Origin: Eubacterium sp.
GTDB lineage: Bacteria; Bacillota; Clostridia; Lachnospirales; Lachnospiraceae
Direction of reading: 5' to 3'
DNA length: 64,000 nt
NCBI GenBank assembly: GCA_017539165.1
Contig: JAFYHN010000020.1
Coordinates: forward strand, 1-64,000
A program made the translations under genes and the position numbers. Of the stretch, positions 45,087-54,550 are shown piece by piece; position 1 is the first letter of the stretch, and every line of letters starts with the position of its first letter. The notes beneath the pieces were generated by a model that was given only the letters and a program-made list of their open reading frames with translations, ran no database searches and had not been told where the DNA came from.

Positions 45087-45836
45087 CTATTCCAGAGAGT
45101 CGATCAGTATTTCTCCGAACATTTCGTCCTGTCTTATAGTTAGGGCACCTGTTTTCATAAGCTCAAGGATGGCAAGAAATGAAACAATGATATTCAGCTT
45201 TCCTCTTCTTTTTCCGAGAAGGGTTCTGAAGTTTATGCTTCTAAGTCCTTTTATCTCAGATCTTATCTCTACCATTCTATCTTCAAGCTTTATCTCATCG
45301 CGAGTGATAGTTCCGAACTTACTTCTGACTGGATCGACTCTGTCTATCTCTCGTCTCAGAAGTGTCTGGAATATCTGACTAAGTTTTTGCATAGTCAGGT
45401 CTCCTATGAGTTCTGCCGGATCAACCTCTTCTTTAACTTCCTTTACTTCTTTAGGAATAGATGCTCCTTTGAAATAAGCATTTGACGCATCTATAGACAT
45501 ATCTTTAAGTTCAAGTGAAGCATACTTGTACATTTTGTACTCAAGAAGACTCTTAACAAGTTCTGCTCTAGGGTCATCCTCTTCCTCGTCTTCTGCTTCC
45601 TCTTCCTTAGGAAGGAGCATCTTGGACTTGATGGATATAAGTGTAGCTGCCATAACCAGAAACTCACTCATAACGTCCATATTCTCTTCTTCCATGGAAT
45701 CAAGATATGAAAGATACTGCTGCGTTATCTCAACAATAGGTATATCGAATATATTGTATTTATTCTTCTCAATAAGATGTAAAAGCAGGTCAAGCGGCCC
45801 CTCAAATACATCCAGTTTTATATCTAATTTGTCCAC
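45087..45836 (-). CDS. scpA: Segregation and condensation protein A
   Basis: A 249-residue kleisin that bridges the SMC heads. The N-terminus LDIKLDVFEGPLDLLLHLIEKNKYNIFDIPI is diagnostic, followed by an acidic linker (EEEAEDEEEDD, near residue 85) and a C-terminal winged helix (VSFLAILELMKTGALTIRQ). It uses a GTG start that overlaps the end of gpsA by 13 bases, and AAGGAG lies 14 bases upstream, a somewhat long spacing. Confidence 0.96.
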   Translation of the reverse strand: MDKLDIKLDVFEGPLDLLLHLIEKNKYNIFDIPIVEITQQYLSYLDSMEEENMDVMSEFLVMAATLISIKSKMLLPKEEEAEDEEEDDPRAELVKSLLEYKMYKYASLELKDMSIDASNAYFKGASIPKEVKEVKEEVDPAELIGDLTMQKLSQIFQTLLRREIDRVDPVRSKFGTITRDEIKLEDRMVEIRSEIKGLRSINFRTLLGKRRGKLNIIVSFLAILELMKTGALTIRQDEMFGEILIDSLE

Positions 45837-46834
45837 GACAATGACTCTGTCTCCTTCTTCCTATCTCTGGTAAGAAGTTCATGAAGTGCATCTTTGGCTG
45901 AATAGTTATCAAAGAGAACCTTGTTGATATTCTCAACAATAGGCATCTCAACATCGTATTTGTTCGTAAGATCCATAGCTGCCTTAGCTGAAAATACTCC
46001 TTCAACAACCATCTGTACTTCATCCATAGCTTCCTGGTAGGATTTTCCCTGTCCCATAAGGAAGCCAGCTCTTCTATTACGGCTATGCTGTGATGCACAT
46101 GTAACGATAAGATCTCCTATTCCTGAGAGACCAGAAAATGTTTCTGCCTTACCTCCCATTACAGTACCAAGAGCTGTTATCTCATGAATACCTCTTGTAA
46201 TAAGAGCAGCTTTGGTATTATCACCGCATCCAAGTCCATCTGCAATGCCGGCCGCAAGAGCTATGACATTCTTAAGTGCACCACCAAGCTCGATTCCTAT
46301 CAGATCCGGACTTATATAAACTCTGAAGAAGTCATTCATGAATACATCCTGAACCTTCTTGGCAAGCGCTTTATCTGCAGCACCAACAACTACAGTTGTA
46401 GGCATAGACTTTCCAACTTCCTCAGCATGGCTAGGACCGGAAAGAACTGCAACCTTAGCATTTGGAATCTCCTGATTGATCACCTCAGAAAGACGAAGAA
46501 GCGATTCTTCTTCTATTCCTTTTGCAACATTTACGATTATAGTATCATCTTCAATATATGGAGCAGCAGACTTAGACGTACTTCTGATAAATGGAGAAGG
46601 AACAGCCATAACGACGAGCTCTTTTCCCTCTAGAGCCTGCTTCATATCTGTTGTATAACTTATAGTTCCCGGAAGCATTACTCCCGGAAGCTTTGTCTTA
46701 TGCTGTGAATACTCTTTAAGCATTGATACTTCTTCAGCATCGATGGACCAAACTGTTACTTCATGGCCATTCAGATCAAGAAGTCTGGTAAGTGCGATTC
46801 CCCAGCTTCCTGCACCCAATACACATATTTTCAT
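45824..46834 (-). CDS. gpsA: Glycerol-3-phosphate dehydrogenase [NAD(P)+]
   Basis: A 336-residue dehydrogenase reducing dihydroxyacetone phosphate to sn-glycerol 3-phosphate, the backbone precursor for phospholipids. KICVLGAGSWGIALTRLL is the Rossmann loop, and LSGPSHAEEVG and ELGGALKNVIALAAGIADGLG (with the catalytic Lys) mark the active site. AGGAAGGG precedes the ATG at 46834; an upstream in-frame ATG 15 codons earlier would overlap plsY. It directly follows plsY, which uses its product. Confidence 0.97.
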   Translation of the reverse strand: MKICVLGAGSWGIALTRLLDLNGHEVTVWSIDAEEVSMLKEYSQHKTKLPGVMLPGTISYTTDMKQALEGKELVVMAVPSPFIRSTSKSAAPYIEDDTIIVNVAKGIEEESLLRLSEVINQEIPNAKVAVLSGPSHAEEVGKSMPTTVVVGAADKALAKKVQDVFMNDFFRVYISPDLIGIELGGALKNVIALAAGIADGLGCGDNTKAALITRGIHEITALGTVMGGKAETFSGLSGIGDLIVTCASQHSRNRRAGFLMGQGKSYQEAMDEVQMVVEGVFSAKAAMDLTNKYDVEMPIVENINKVLFDNYSAKDALHELLTRDRKKETESLSWTN

Positions 46835-46835
46835 A

Positions 46836-47513
46836 TCAAATCCCTTCCTGCTTTTTAAAGCGGACCTTGTTTTCTTCATGATTAATAAGTCTGATGATAT
46901 TCGCCTTGTGCTTGTAGATAGCTATTCCTGCAAAAAGAATAACAACCACCACACTTTCAATAAATACAGTCTTTGAAGAAGGTATGCTCATATCAAAACA
47001 AAGAAGCCCCTTAACTCCGAAAATGATATATGCAATTACCACTTCAACCATCAGAGAGATTGATCCAACTGACATATACTTTGTAATAGCTACAGTGGAT
47101 ACAAAGAGTATGAGAAGTATTATAATCATAAGTGGCTGGAGAAGTCCTACGATAGTACCACCGATAGTGGCGATACCTTTTCCGCCCTTAAATCCAAGGT
47201 AGAATGGAAATATATGACCAAGAACAGCACCAAATCCCACATATATAACATATAATAGAAAAGTATCAGGATATAATCCTTTTAGCAAAAGTCTGGCAAT
47301 AAGACAAGGAATAAATGATTTGCAAAAATCCCCAAGGAATACGACCAATCCAGCTTTAAAGCCAAGCACTCTGAGTGCATTTGTCGTACCGGAATTACCA
47401 CTTCCATGCTGTCTTATATCTGTACCACTTAGTTTTCCGTATATAAAACCGGTCTGAAGAAGACCGCAACCATATCCTGCAATCAAACAAACTATTCTAA
47501 GAAGAATCGTCAT
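46836..47513 (-). CDS. plsY: Acyl-phosphate:glycerol-3-phosphate acyltransferase PlsY
   Basis: A 225-residue multi-spanning enzyme that transfers the acyl group from acyl-phosphate (made by PlsX) to glycerol 3-phosphate. The three conserved motifs are visible: GSGNSGTTNALRVLG, AVLGHIFPFYLGFKGGKGIAT and the C-terminal IYKHKANIIRLINHEE. It is slightly longer than the typical 195-210 residues. It overlaps der by four bases and ends one base before gpsA. Confidence 0.96.
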   Translation of the reverse strand: MTILLRIVCLIAGYGCGLLQTGFIYGKLSGTDIRQHGSGNSGTTNALRVLGFKAGLVVFLGDFCKSFIPCLIARLLLKGLYPDTFLLYVIYVGFGAVLGHIFPFYLGFKGGKGIATIGGTIVGLLQPLMIIILLILFVSTVAITKYMSVGSISLMVEVVIAYIIFGVKGLLCFDMSIPSSKTVFIESVVVVILFAGIAIYKHKANIIRLINHEENKVRFKKQEGI

Positions 47514-48847
47514 AGTTCTTTCTCTTTTCTTTCCCTGATTATTATTCTGACAGGAGTTCCCTTGAAGATAAATGCCTCTCGAAGTTTATTCTCGATATAT
47601 CTTACATAAGAGAAATGTGCCAGTTCTTTGCTGTTTACGAACAGCACAAATGTAGGCGGCTTAACCGATACCTGTGTGATATAAAACAGTTTAAGCCTCT
47701 TACCCTTATCATTAGGCGGTTCATTTTCTGCAACTGCCTCTGCAAGTATCTCATTAAGGACACCAGTCTGTACTCTGAGGCAGCAATACTGCTCTACAAA
47801 GTCGATAGTGTCATAGAGTTTGTTGAGACGCTGTCCTGTAAGTGCTGAAACAAAAAGCATCTCAGCATAAGGCATGTATGCAAGCTTCTGACGGATTTCT
47901 TTCTCCATCTTCTTCATAGTATTGGTCTCTTTTTCTACAAGATCCCACTTATTGACTACTATGATCATTCCTTTACCGCGTTCATGAGCAATACCGGCAA
48001 TCTTTGTATCCTGCTCGGTCACGCCCTCTTCGGCATCTATAACAAGAATAGCAATATCACATCTTTCAACTGCGGCAACAGTTCTAATGATACTGTATCT
48101 CTCAATCTCATCTTTAATCTTACTTTTACGTCTAAGTCCAGCGGTATCTATAAATATATATTCACGGCCGTTTCTCTTTATTCGGGTATCTACTGCATCT
48201 CTTGTAGTTCCGGCTATATTCGAAACTATAAGACGTTCAGATCCTATAAGACGGTTAATGATTGACGACTTTCCTGTATTAGGTTTTCCAATAACAGCAA
48301 TCTTCGGAGTATCTTCGTCATCGTCATACTCTCCACTGTTCTCACCAAGTCCAAGCTCTTCAACAACCTTTTCAAGCATATCTCCGAGCCCCTGTCTGTT
48401 AGCTGCAGAAACAGGATACGGATCTCCTATACCCAGGTTATAGAATTCATATACAAATGACTCGAACTTTTCAAAATCATCAACCTTATTGACACAAAGA
48501 ACAACAGGCTTCTTTGATTTTCTAAGCATATCAGCAACCTGAATATCAGCTGCTGTAACACCTGCTCTTACATCGGTTACAAAAACTATAACATCAGATG
48601 TTTCGATTGCTATCTCAGCCTGTTCTTTCATGGATCTCATGATGATATCTTCAGCACCATCATCTATTCCACCTGTATCTATAATTGTAAACTTATTATT
48701 CAACCATTCAACATCAGCATAGATCCTGTCACGGGTTACTCCTGGAGTATCCTTAACGATAGATAGTCTCTCACCTGCCAATGTATTAAAAAGTGTTGAT
48801 TTACCAACGTTGGGACGTCCAACGATGGCTACCATTTTCTTAGCCAT
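47510..48847 (-). CDS. der: Ribosome biogenesis GTPase Der
   Basis: A 445-residue tandem GTPase (EngA) needed for 50S subunit assembly. The first G domain has GRPNVGKSTLFNTLAG, DTPGVTRDR and CVNKVDDFE. The second has GKPNTGKSSIINRL, DTAGLRRKSKI and VVNKWDLVEK. The C-terminal KH-like domain ends in GTPVRIIIRERK. Length is normal. It heads the der-plsY-gpsA-scpA-scpB gene run. Confidence 0.98.
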   Translation of the reverse strand: MAKKMVAIVGRPNVGKSTLFNTLAGERLSIVKDTPGVTRDRIYADVEWLNNKFTIIDTGGIDDGAEDIIMRSMKEQAEIAIETSDVIVFVTDVRAGVTAADIQVADMLRKSKKPVVLCVNKVDDFEKFESFVYEFYNLGIGDPYPVSAANRQGLGDMLEKVVEELGLGENSGEYDDDEDTPKIAVIGKPNTGKSSIINRLIGSERLIVSNIAGTTRDAVDTRIKRNGREYIFIDTAGLRRKSKIKDEIERYSIIRTVAAVERCDIAILVIDAEEGVTEQDTKIAGIAHERGKGMIIVVNKWDLVEKETNTMKKMEKEIRQKLAYMPYAEMLFVSALTGQRLNKLYDTIDFVEQYCCLRVQTGVLNEILAEAVAENEPPNDKGKRLKLFYITQVSVKPPTFVLFVNSKELAHFSYVRYIENKLREAFIFKGTPVRIIIRERKEKEL

Positions 48848-48983
48848 AAATCTGTCCTATTTGTTTAATCTTTTTGTCTGTTAATCCCTCAGTTTTTATA
48901 TAGGGTATATCTTGTCCATATTACATAAACATACTTTTCTATTCTACAATACATAGATAACCTTGTAAAGAGGATATTAACTG

Positions 48984-49343
48984 TTAAAATGCATTTTTTA
49001 TATGCTCTGTTTTATCTCCTTCAACACCTACAACATCAAACCTGATAAAGGTATTTTCAATATCATAATTATGCTCCATAAGAAAATATCTGGCAGCATT
49101 CCTGATACGTTTCTGTTTACCTGATGTAACAGCCTCCAGAGGTGTACCTTTTTGTTCATTATATCGATATTTCACTTCAATAAATACAAGTTCATCACGG
49201 TCCTGAGCTATGATATCTATTTCAGCAAAACGAGTTCTATAATTCATGAATAGTATAGTGTAACCCTTACGTCGAAGATATTCAGCAGCATTCCGTTCCC
49301 ATGACTTTCCAACTTGTCTTTTATTTGTAGATGATTGATTCAA
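48984..49343 (-). CDS. YraN/UPF0102 family nuclease-like protein
   Basis: A 119-residue protein of the YraN family, a restriction-endonuclease-like fold. GKSWERNAAEYLRRKGYTIL and FAEIDIIAQDRDELVFIEVKYR contain the D-(x)n-ExK triad typical of this nuclease superfamily. The start is TTG, supported by GGAGG eight bases upstream. A role in DNA processing or repair is inferred from the fold. rnhB, a common neighbour of yraN in Firmicutes, lies about 5 kb upstream, with the sugar-transport operon in between. Confidence 0.9.
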   Translation of the reverse strand: MNQSSTNKRQVGKSWERNAAEYLRRKGYTILFMNYRTRFAEIDIIAQDRDELVFIEVKYRYNEQKGTPLEAVTSGKQKRIRNAARYFLMEHNYDIENTFIRFDVVGVEGDKTEHIKNAF

Positions 49344-49402
49344 AGATCATATCCTCCAATCAGACTTATATAATTAATAATATATCTATTATAAACCCAA
49401 GT

Positions 49403-49426
49403 GGTGCCGTGAAAAAGCACGGCACC
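49403..49426. repeat. Strong hairpin after the sugar-binding lipoprotein gene
   Basis: Nine-base arms GGTGCCGTG/CACGGCACC around AAAAAG. It lies 36 bases beyond the stop of the 49462-51222 gene but has no U-run on the minus strand, so it may protect the mRNA 3' end rather than terminate. Confidence 0.75.
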
Positions 49427-49461
49427 TCTCTATTTAATAAGTGTTTATTTTAAGTATTTAT

Positions 49462-51222
49462 TTACTGAGCTGCTTTTCTAGCCTCCAGCATTGGCTGATA
49501 CTTATTTGTATCAAATTCTGTAACGTCTTTCCAACCAAGTCCTTCAAGCTCGGATACCATAGCATCCCACTGAGCATCGAAGTCAGCATCGTCTGCTGCG
49601 AAGATCATTCTCCAAGAAGCATCCTTGATTGCGTTACCGCACTGCTCACGTGCAAGACTTACGTCTGTTGTATCGATGTCAAGTGCCATGTTGATACTTG
49701 GAACAACAGTCATCATGTTGTTCTTCTGGAGATATTCAACATCATTTGCTGCACCGAACTTCTCTGACCACTCATTTGTAGTCTTTGTCTTGTTCATCTC
49801 GATTGTTGATGACCAAAGATCACTGTTGTATGCCTCGCCAGTATTAGGATTAATCTCGCATGAAGCAACGATCCACTGGTTGATCATGTTATTACCATCA
49901 TTCCAGTTACCGCCACCAAGTTCCTCAGGAACAGCAACTTCAGCTGAGAATCTGTTAATACCATCTTCTGTAAGTTTGTTCTTACCGTCTACAACATCAT
50001 ATATAAGTCCTTCTGTACCACTATGCTGAATCTGTACACCTTCTGGTGATGCATACCAGTCAAGGAACTCCATAAGTCTGTCAAGCTGTTCATCAGAAAC
50101 CTGAGAACCAACACCTAATACACGACCATTACCATAGTATGTATCTGATGGCTGATAAAGCTTTGTATCTGCTACAGGAATCTCAATATAGTTAGTTCCT
50201 TCTTCACCTCTTGCAGGGCTGTTCCAGAAACCATACTGCCAACTGTACCAATACAGATAAACTCTCTTATCCTGCATCTTTGTAACAACAGTATTCCAAT
50301 CCTGTGTTGCAGAGTCAGGATCAACAAGTCCCATCTGATTTGCCTGATAGAAGAACTTCAGCATCTTGTAATAAGCGCCGTTCTTGTCTGTAAGTGGTGT
50401 GATAGAATTATCTGTTCCAATAAGCACAGAACCGTTAACTTCCTGACCATACCACTTTGTAAGCTGAGCTACACACTCCATGTATGTGCTATCCCAGTCT
50501 TTCCAAAGGCTGATTGCATAAGCATTGTCGCCCTTGTCATTCTGTGGATGAGCATCCTGGATCTTCTTAAGACAATCAAGAAGATCATCAAGGTTCTTAA
50601 GTTCAGGCTGACCTGCCTCTGTGTACATATCCCATCCCATACGAGGGTATGTATAAACGTGAAGCTGATTATATGCTGTAGGTCCATTTGTGTTCATCTC
50701 AAGTGGAATAGCATAAATCTTAGATCCATCACCCATCATACCATTGAACTTCTCAATCTGTTCCTGGAACTTCCACAGATTAGGATATTTCTTAATAACA
50801 TCTGTAAGATCACGTACAAGACCTGACTCGATACACTCCTGCATATCTGCATTGTCAAGTAATATAAGATCTCCAAGATTACCTGCTGCACAACGTGTCT
50901 GGTAAAGAGCTCCGCCGTCACCTGAAACCTGTGGAGCGATAATGTTCATTTCCATGTTGAACTTATCTTTGATAATCTTTCCATACCATCCCGGCTGTAC
51001 ACCCTGAAAGTTTGCTGCTACGTTGTAGAAATCAACAGTATAGGTATCGCCATGACTTACATCTGAAGTAGCTGCGTCTGAGCTTGAACCTGTGTCTGAA
51101 GTAGCTGCTGTTGTTGATTCGTTTGCGCCACTACCGCTATCTTTAGAACCGCCACATCCTGTAAGTAATGAAGCGACCATTGCACCTGCGATAGCAAGTG
51201 ATGCTAATTTCTTAAACCTCAT
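49462..51222 (-). CDS. Carbohydrate ABC transporter substrate-binding lipoprotein
   Basis: A 586-residue LplA/YtcQ-type solute-binding lipoprotein. The signal peptide ends in lipobox LLTGC (Cys about 23), followed by a Ser/Thr-rich linker. The mature domain resembles family 1 extracellular sugar-binding proteins of the large (about 500-580 residue) class that capture oligosaccharides such as pectin- or mannan-derived units; the precise ligand cannot be read. It lies 97 bases after its two permease genes and is transcribed with them. No glycoside hydrolase is adjacent. Confidence 0.92.
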   Translation of the reverse strand: MRFKKLASLAIAGAMVASLLTGCGGSKDSGSGANESTTAATSDTGSSSDAATSDVSHGDTYTVDFYNVAANFQGVQPGWYGKIIKDKFNMEMNIIAPQVSGDGGALYQTRCAAGNLGDLILLDNADMQECIESGLVRDLTDVIKKYPNLWKFQEQIEKFNGMMGDGSKIYAIPLEMNTNGPTAYNQLHVYTYPRMGWDMYTEAGQPELKNLDDLLDCLKKIQDAHPQNDKGDNAYAISLWKDWDSTYMECVAQLTKWYGQEVNGSVLIGTDNSITPLTDKNGAYYKMLKFFYQANQMGLVDPDSATQDWNTVVTKMQDKRVYLYWYSWQYGFWNSPARGEEGTNYIEIPVADTKLYQPSDTYYGNGRVLGVGSQVSDEQLDRLMEFLDWYASPEGVQIQHSGTEGLIYDVVDGKNKLTEDGINRFSAEVAVPEELGGGNWNDGNNMINQWIVASCEINPNTGEAYNSDLWSSTIEMNKTKTTNEWSEKFGAANDVEYLQKNNMMTVVPSINMALDIDTTDVSLAREQCGNAIKDASWRMIFAADDADFDAQWDAMVSELEGLGWKDVTEFDTNKYQPMLEARKAAQ

Positions 51223-51252
51223 GTTTTGTCCTCCTTAATATTATAAACACCC

Positions 51253-51266
51253 CCCGGTATTCCGGG
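51253..51266. repeat. Small GC hairpin between permease and binding-protein genes
   Basis: CCCGG-TATT-CCGGG in the 97-base gap before the binding-protein gene. A short stem here could stabilise or differentially terminate the operon mRNA, as is common before sugar-binding protein genes. Confidence 0.5.
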
Positions 51267-51319
51267 TAAACACTTATATTGGTTTCTTTGTTTCTATGCT
51301 AATGTATCTTCCGATACTA

Positions 51320-52246
51320 TTAACCCTTAACGGCACCGATCATGATACCCTTCTCGAAATATCTCTGGAAGATAGGGTATACAAGCATGATAGGTATAAC
51401 AACGATAACCGTGATAGTCATTCTTATACTTGTACTTGTCTGAGCAGTAGATGCTGCTGCTGCAAGAGATGATGTACTTGTATTACTCTGAGCAAGCTGT
51501 TTAAGTGAAGTAGCCTGATTCAGATACTGATAAAGTACGAACTGCAAAGGATACAGTTTATCATCTGTCATGAGAAGAAGTGTATCCTGGAAAGCATTCC
51601 ACTGTGCAACTGCAGAGAAGATTGCAACTGTAGCCATGATAGGCTTGATTACAGGAACGATAATCTTAAGGAATGTTATCATAGTTCCTGCACCGTCGAT
51701 CTCGGCAGCTTCTGTCATTTCCTTCGGAATTGACTCAACGAATGTCTTAGTAAGAACAAGGTTGAATGGTGAAACTATAACAGGAAGAATATATCCCCAG
51801 AAATTGTTTGTAAGATGCATAGTCTTCATAACGAGATACCAAGGAATGATACCTGCATTGAAGTACATAGTTGCAACGATTACTCTATACCAGACTTTTC
51901 TAAGCCACATTTTTTCAATTGTAAACATGTATCCAAGATAAGCCGAAGCCATAACTGTACAAGATGTACCGATAACTGTTCTGAGAACAGAAATCATGAA
52001 TGCATGAGGAAGTCCCTTAATCTTAAATGCTGATGTATAGTTCTTAAAATGAAGTCCTTTAATCCAGAAGTTGATATCACCTTTTGCACTAAGATCATTG
52101 GCACTCAAACTATTTATAATTACATAGTAGAAAGGATAAACACAGATGAGAGCTGCAATAATGAATATAATATAACAGATCACTTCAAGTGTGCGGTCAC
52201 CTTTACCAACCTTTACTTTTGAACCAGTTTTAATTCTATTATTCAT
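51320..52246 (-). CDS. Carbohydrate ABC transporter permease (LplC/YtcP type)
   Basis: A 308-residue permease with about six membrane helices. The EAA loop that contacts the ATPase reads EAAEIDGAGTMITFLKIIVP, and the end GIMIGAVKG is typical of the LplC/MalG-like partner. It has an insert rich in Ser, Thr and Ala (TSSLAAAASTAQTS) in the last extracellular loop. It starts 15 bases after the companion permease. Confidence 0.94.
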   Translation of the reverse strand: MNNRIKTGSKVKVGKGDRTLEVICYIIFIIAALICVYPFYYVIINSLSANDLSAKGDINFWIKGLHFKNYTSAFKIKGLPHAFMISVLRTVIGTSCTVMASAYLGYMFTIEKMWLRKVWYRVIVATMYFNAGIIPWYLVMKTMHLTNNFWGYILPVIVSPFNLVLTKTFVESIPKEMTEAAEIDGAGTMITFLKIIVPVIKPIMATVAIFSAVAQWNAFQDTLLLMTDDKLYPLQFVLYQYLNQATSLKQLAQSNTSTSSLAAAASTAQTSTSIRMTITVIVVIPIMLVYPIFQRYFEKGIMIGAVKG

Positions 52247-52261
52247 TGTCGTCCTCCCTCA

Positions 52262-53170
52262 TCAAAGAATACTCTCGCCTCTGACAGCCTTAGACGTGCC
52301 ATTAACGATACAAAGTAATACTACACTGACAAGACTCTTCAACATACTAATAGCAACTGAAACTGAATATCCACCACTACCCATAGCGATGTTATATACG
52401 TAAAGGTCAAGCACCTGAATATACTGTTTATTGAATGAATTCTGGAATACATAGTACTGCTCCATTCCGTTATTCAGGAAGTTAGCAACATTAAGTACCA
52501 GAAGTACAAAATATGTAGGTAAAAGACTAGGGATAGTGATGTGTCTGATGACCTGCATTCTTGTAGCACCATCTACCTTAGCAGCTTCGATCATCTCATC
52601 ATCAATACCAGAGATTGCTGCAACGTACATGATAGCTGCCCATCCAAGATTCTTCCATGTAAGCCACAGCCACTGTGTGAGCCATACATGATTAGACTGC
52701 TGTAAGAATAATATAGGTTCACTGATAACTCCCATCTTCATAAGGATAGAGTTCATCATACCTGTACTACTAAACATTGAAAAAGCTATTGAATAAACCA
52801 TTACCCAGCTGACGAAGTTAGGCAGTGTTGTCATTGTCTGGATAACCTTACGGAATTTGCTGTTCTTGATCTCGTTAAGAAATACAGCAAAAATCATAGG
52901 TAACCAGCTGGTTCCGATTGTGATTCCACTCATGGCAAATGTGTTCTTCAGAACCTGTCCTATCTGCTCCAACTTTGTTTTACTACTTACAAGTGACTGG
53001 AACCACTTGAAGCCTACGAATTGGCTATCAGCCAGAGTTCTTGGCGGTTTGTAATCATAGAAAGCATACATCCATCCGTAAAGTGGATAGTAGCTAAAAA
53101 CGAGAACCAAGATGATGAATGGTAAAACCATCAAGAACAGTTTAAATGATTGTAATTTTTTCTTTGACAC
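52262..53170 (-). CDS. Carbohydrate ABC transporter permease (LplB/YtcP type)
   Basis: A 302-residue permease with about six helices. The EAA loop is EAAKVDGATRMQVIRHITIP. It starts with GTG, supported by GGAGG seven bases upstream. It is the MalF-like partner of the next gene. No ATP-binding subunit is encoded here; such importers commonly share an MsmK-type ATPase encoded elsewhere. Confidence 0.94.
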   Translation of the reverse strand: MSKKKLQSFKLFLMVLPFIILVLVFSYYPLYGWMYAFYDYKPPRTLADSQFVGFKWFQSLVSSKTKLEQIGQVLKNTFAMSGITIGTSWLPMIFAVFLNEIKNSKFRKVIQTMTTLPNFVSWVMVYSIAFSMFSSTGMMNSILMKMGVISEPILFLQQSNHVWLTQWLWLTWKNLGWAAIMYVAAISGIDDEMIEAAKVDGATRMQVIRHITIPSLLPTYFVLLVLNVANFLNNGMEQYYVFQNSFNKQYIQVLDLYVYNIAMGSGGYSVSVAISMLKSLVSVVLLCIVNGTSKAVRGESIL

Positions 53171-53217
53171 TCTTACGCCTCCTTAAATATTTTTCTCTAG
53201 AATGCTAAAAAATATAA

Positions 53218-54267
53218 TTACCTAACATAAACAGAATCTCTAAGTATCAGTTCACATGGAACTTTTATGACATCAGTTTCCACTTTGTCATCAACATTAT
53301 CCTCCGTGTGATTGATCTTATTCAACAATTGTTCTGCTGATATTCTGCCGATCTCTCTGAGCGGCAGTTCCATCGTTGTAAGCTGAGGTCTGAAAAATGA
53401 TGAGATACTTTCATTATCAAAACTCGCAACAGATATATCCTTGCCTATCGACAAGCCTTTCTCATAGAGATAGTCATAAACGCCTCCGGTCATACGATCA
53501 GAAAGACTAAACAGAGCAGTTATGTTCTGTTTCAGTAATTCCTTCGCCCCCTTATACCCGGATTCTCTGGTCCAGTCTCCATAATATATCAGATTCGGGT
53601 CAAATAACAGCCCGTTTTCGAACATAGCTCTCTGATATCCCATAAGTCTCTGACCAGTATGAATATTCTCCATCTGTCCCCCAAGAAAGCCTATTCTTTC
53701 ATGTCCGTTTTTAATCAGATATGAAACCATCTCATAAGTACTGTTCTCATCATCTATAACTACTGATGGTACTCTGGACGATTCCGAGTAAGCATAACAC
53801 ATAACAACCGGTATATCGTAAACGTCGTTAAATGTTTTGATCACTCTAGCATGTCCCGCTACATAAACAACTCCGTCAACCTGTGCCGACATGATATCAT
53901 CAAGCACAGGATAAACTACCGAATTGTACTTATCGTACCGGCTGTACCATGTATCCGACCATCTGTCATATAAACGCAGATTGTAGACAACTGCTCTGTA
54001 CCCCTTCGCTTCGCAGTATTCCATGATACTTTCGATAATCGGTGGCGATGTAAACTGTGCAATATCTTCAGCAACAATACCAATTATTTTGGATCTCTTG
54101 TTTCGGAGCCCCCTTGCAATCTCATTAGGTTTATAACCGGTCTCGTCAATGACCTGCAAGATTCTCTGTTTGGTTTCTTCGCTGGTCTTCGCCTTGCCGT
54201 TTATCACATTGGAAACCGTAGTCGCAGAAACATCACATCTTTCTGCTATCTCTTTCAATGTAACCAT
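53218..54267 (-). CDS. LacI-family transcriptional regulator
   Basis: A 349-residue repressor. The HTH and hinge are at residues 1-60 (VTLKEIAERCDVSATTVSNV, then TGYKPNEIARGLR), followed by a periplasmic-binding-protein-like ligand domain with GIVAEDIAQF, IGFLGGQ and ISVASFDNES. It lies 47 bases upstream of the two permeases and the binding protein and probably controls them in response to the imported sugar. Candidate operators lie at 54462-54485 and just downstream of its own -10. Confidence 0.94.
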   Translation of the reverse strand: MVTLKEIAERCDVSATTVSNVINGKAKTSEETKQRILQVIDETGYKPNEIARGLRNKRSKIIGIVAEDIAQFTSPPIIESIMEYCEAKGYRAVVYNLRLYDRWSDTWYSRYDKYNSVVYPVLDDIMSAQVDGVVYVAGHARVIKTFNDVYDIPVVMCYAYSESSRVPSVVIDDENSTYEMVSYLIKNGHERIGFLGGQMENIHTGQRLMGYQRAMFENGLLFDPNLIYYGDWTRESGYKGAKELLKQNITALFSLSDRMTGGVYDYLYEKGLSIGKDISVASFDNESISSFFRPQLTTMELPLREIGRISAEQLLNKINHTEDNVDDKVETDVIKVPCELILRDSVYVR

Positions 54268-54327
54268 TTTTACTCCTTAATGTTTATGCAAGTGGTAAAA
54301 CGTTAAACATAACTCAAACACACAAAT

Positions 54328-54356
54328 AATATAAAGCACATAGAGGGTAATGTCAA
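54328..54356 (-). promoter_or_regulatory. Promoter of the lacI-sugar importer operon
   Basis: TTGACA (54351-54356), 17-base spacer, TATATT (54328-54333), minus strand. GTAAAACGTTAAAC, a LacI-type near-palindrome centred on ACGT, begins at 54295, just inside the transcript. Confidence 0.8.
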
Positions 54357-54461
54357 CACTTTTTAAACATTTTTGACATATTATTTTTATATTATTGTAA
54401 GTTATTTATACATGTTTTACATCCTTCGTTTTTTAGGCCATAAAAAGTTCACAAAACCCAT

Positions 54462-54485
54462 GTTTATCGTTTAACCGCGATAAAC
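54462..54485. promoter_or_regulatory. LacI-type palindrome upstream of the lacI promoter
   Basis: Arms GTTTATCG (54462-54469) and CGATAAAC (54478-54485) enclose TTTAACCG. The core CGTTTAACCG matches the CGnTTAAnCG pattern of LacI-family operators. It lies about 110 bases upstream of the -35. Confidence 0.6.
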
Positions 54486-54486
54486 C

Positions 54487-54523
54487 AAAAAAAGTCCCGG
54501 AAACTCTAAGGTTCCAGGGACTT
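54487..54523 (-). terminator. Intrinsic terminator of rnhB
   Basis: Arms AAGTCCC (54492-54498) and GGGACTT (54517-54523) with an additional inner GGAA/TTCC pairing, followed by seven Ts on the minus strand. Confidence 0.85.
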
Positions 54524-54550
54524 CAATTACCTATTTGTAGAATATACTTT

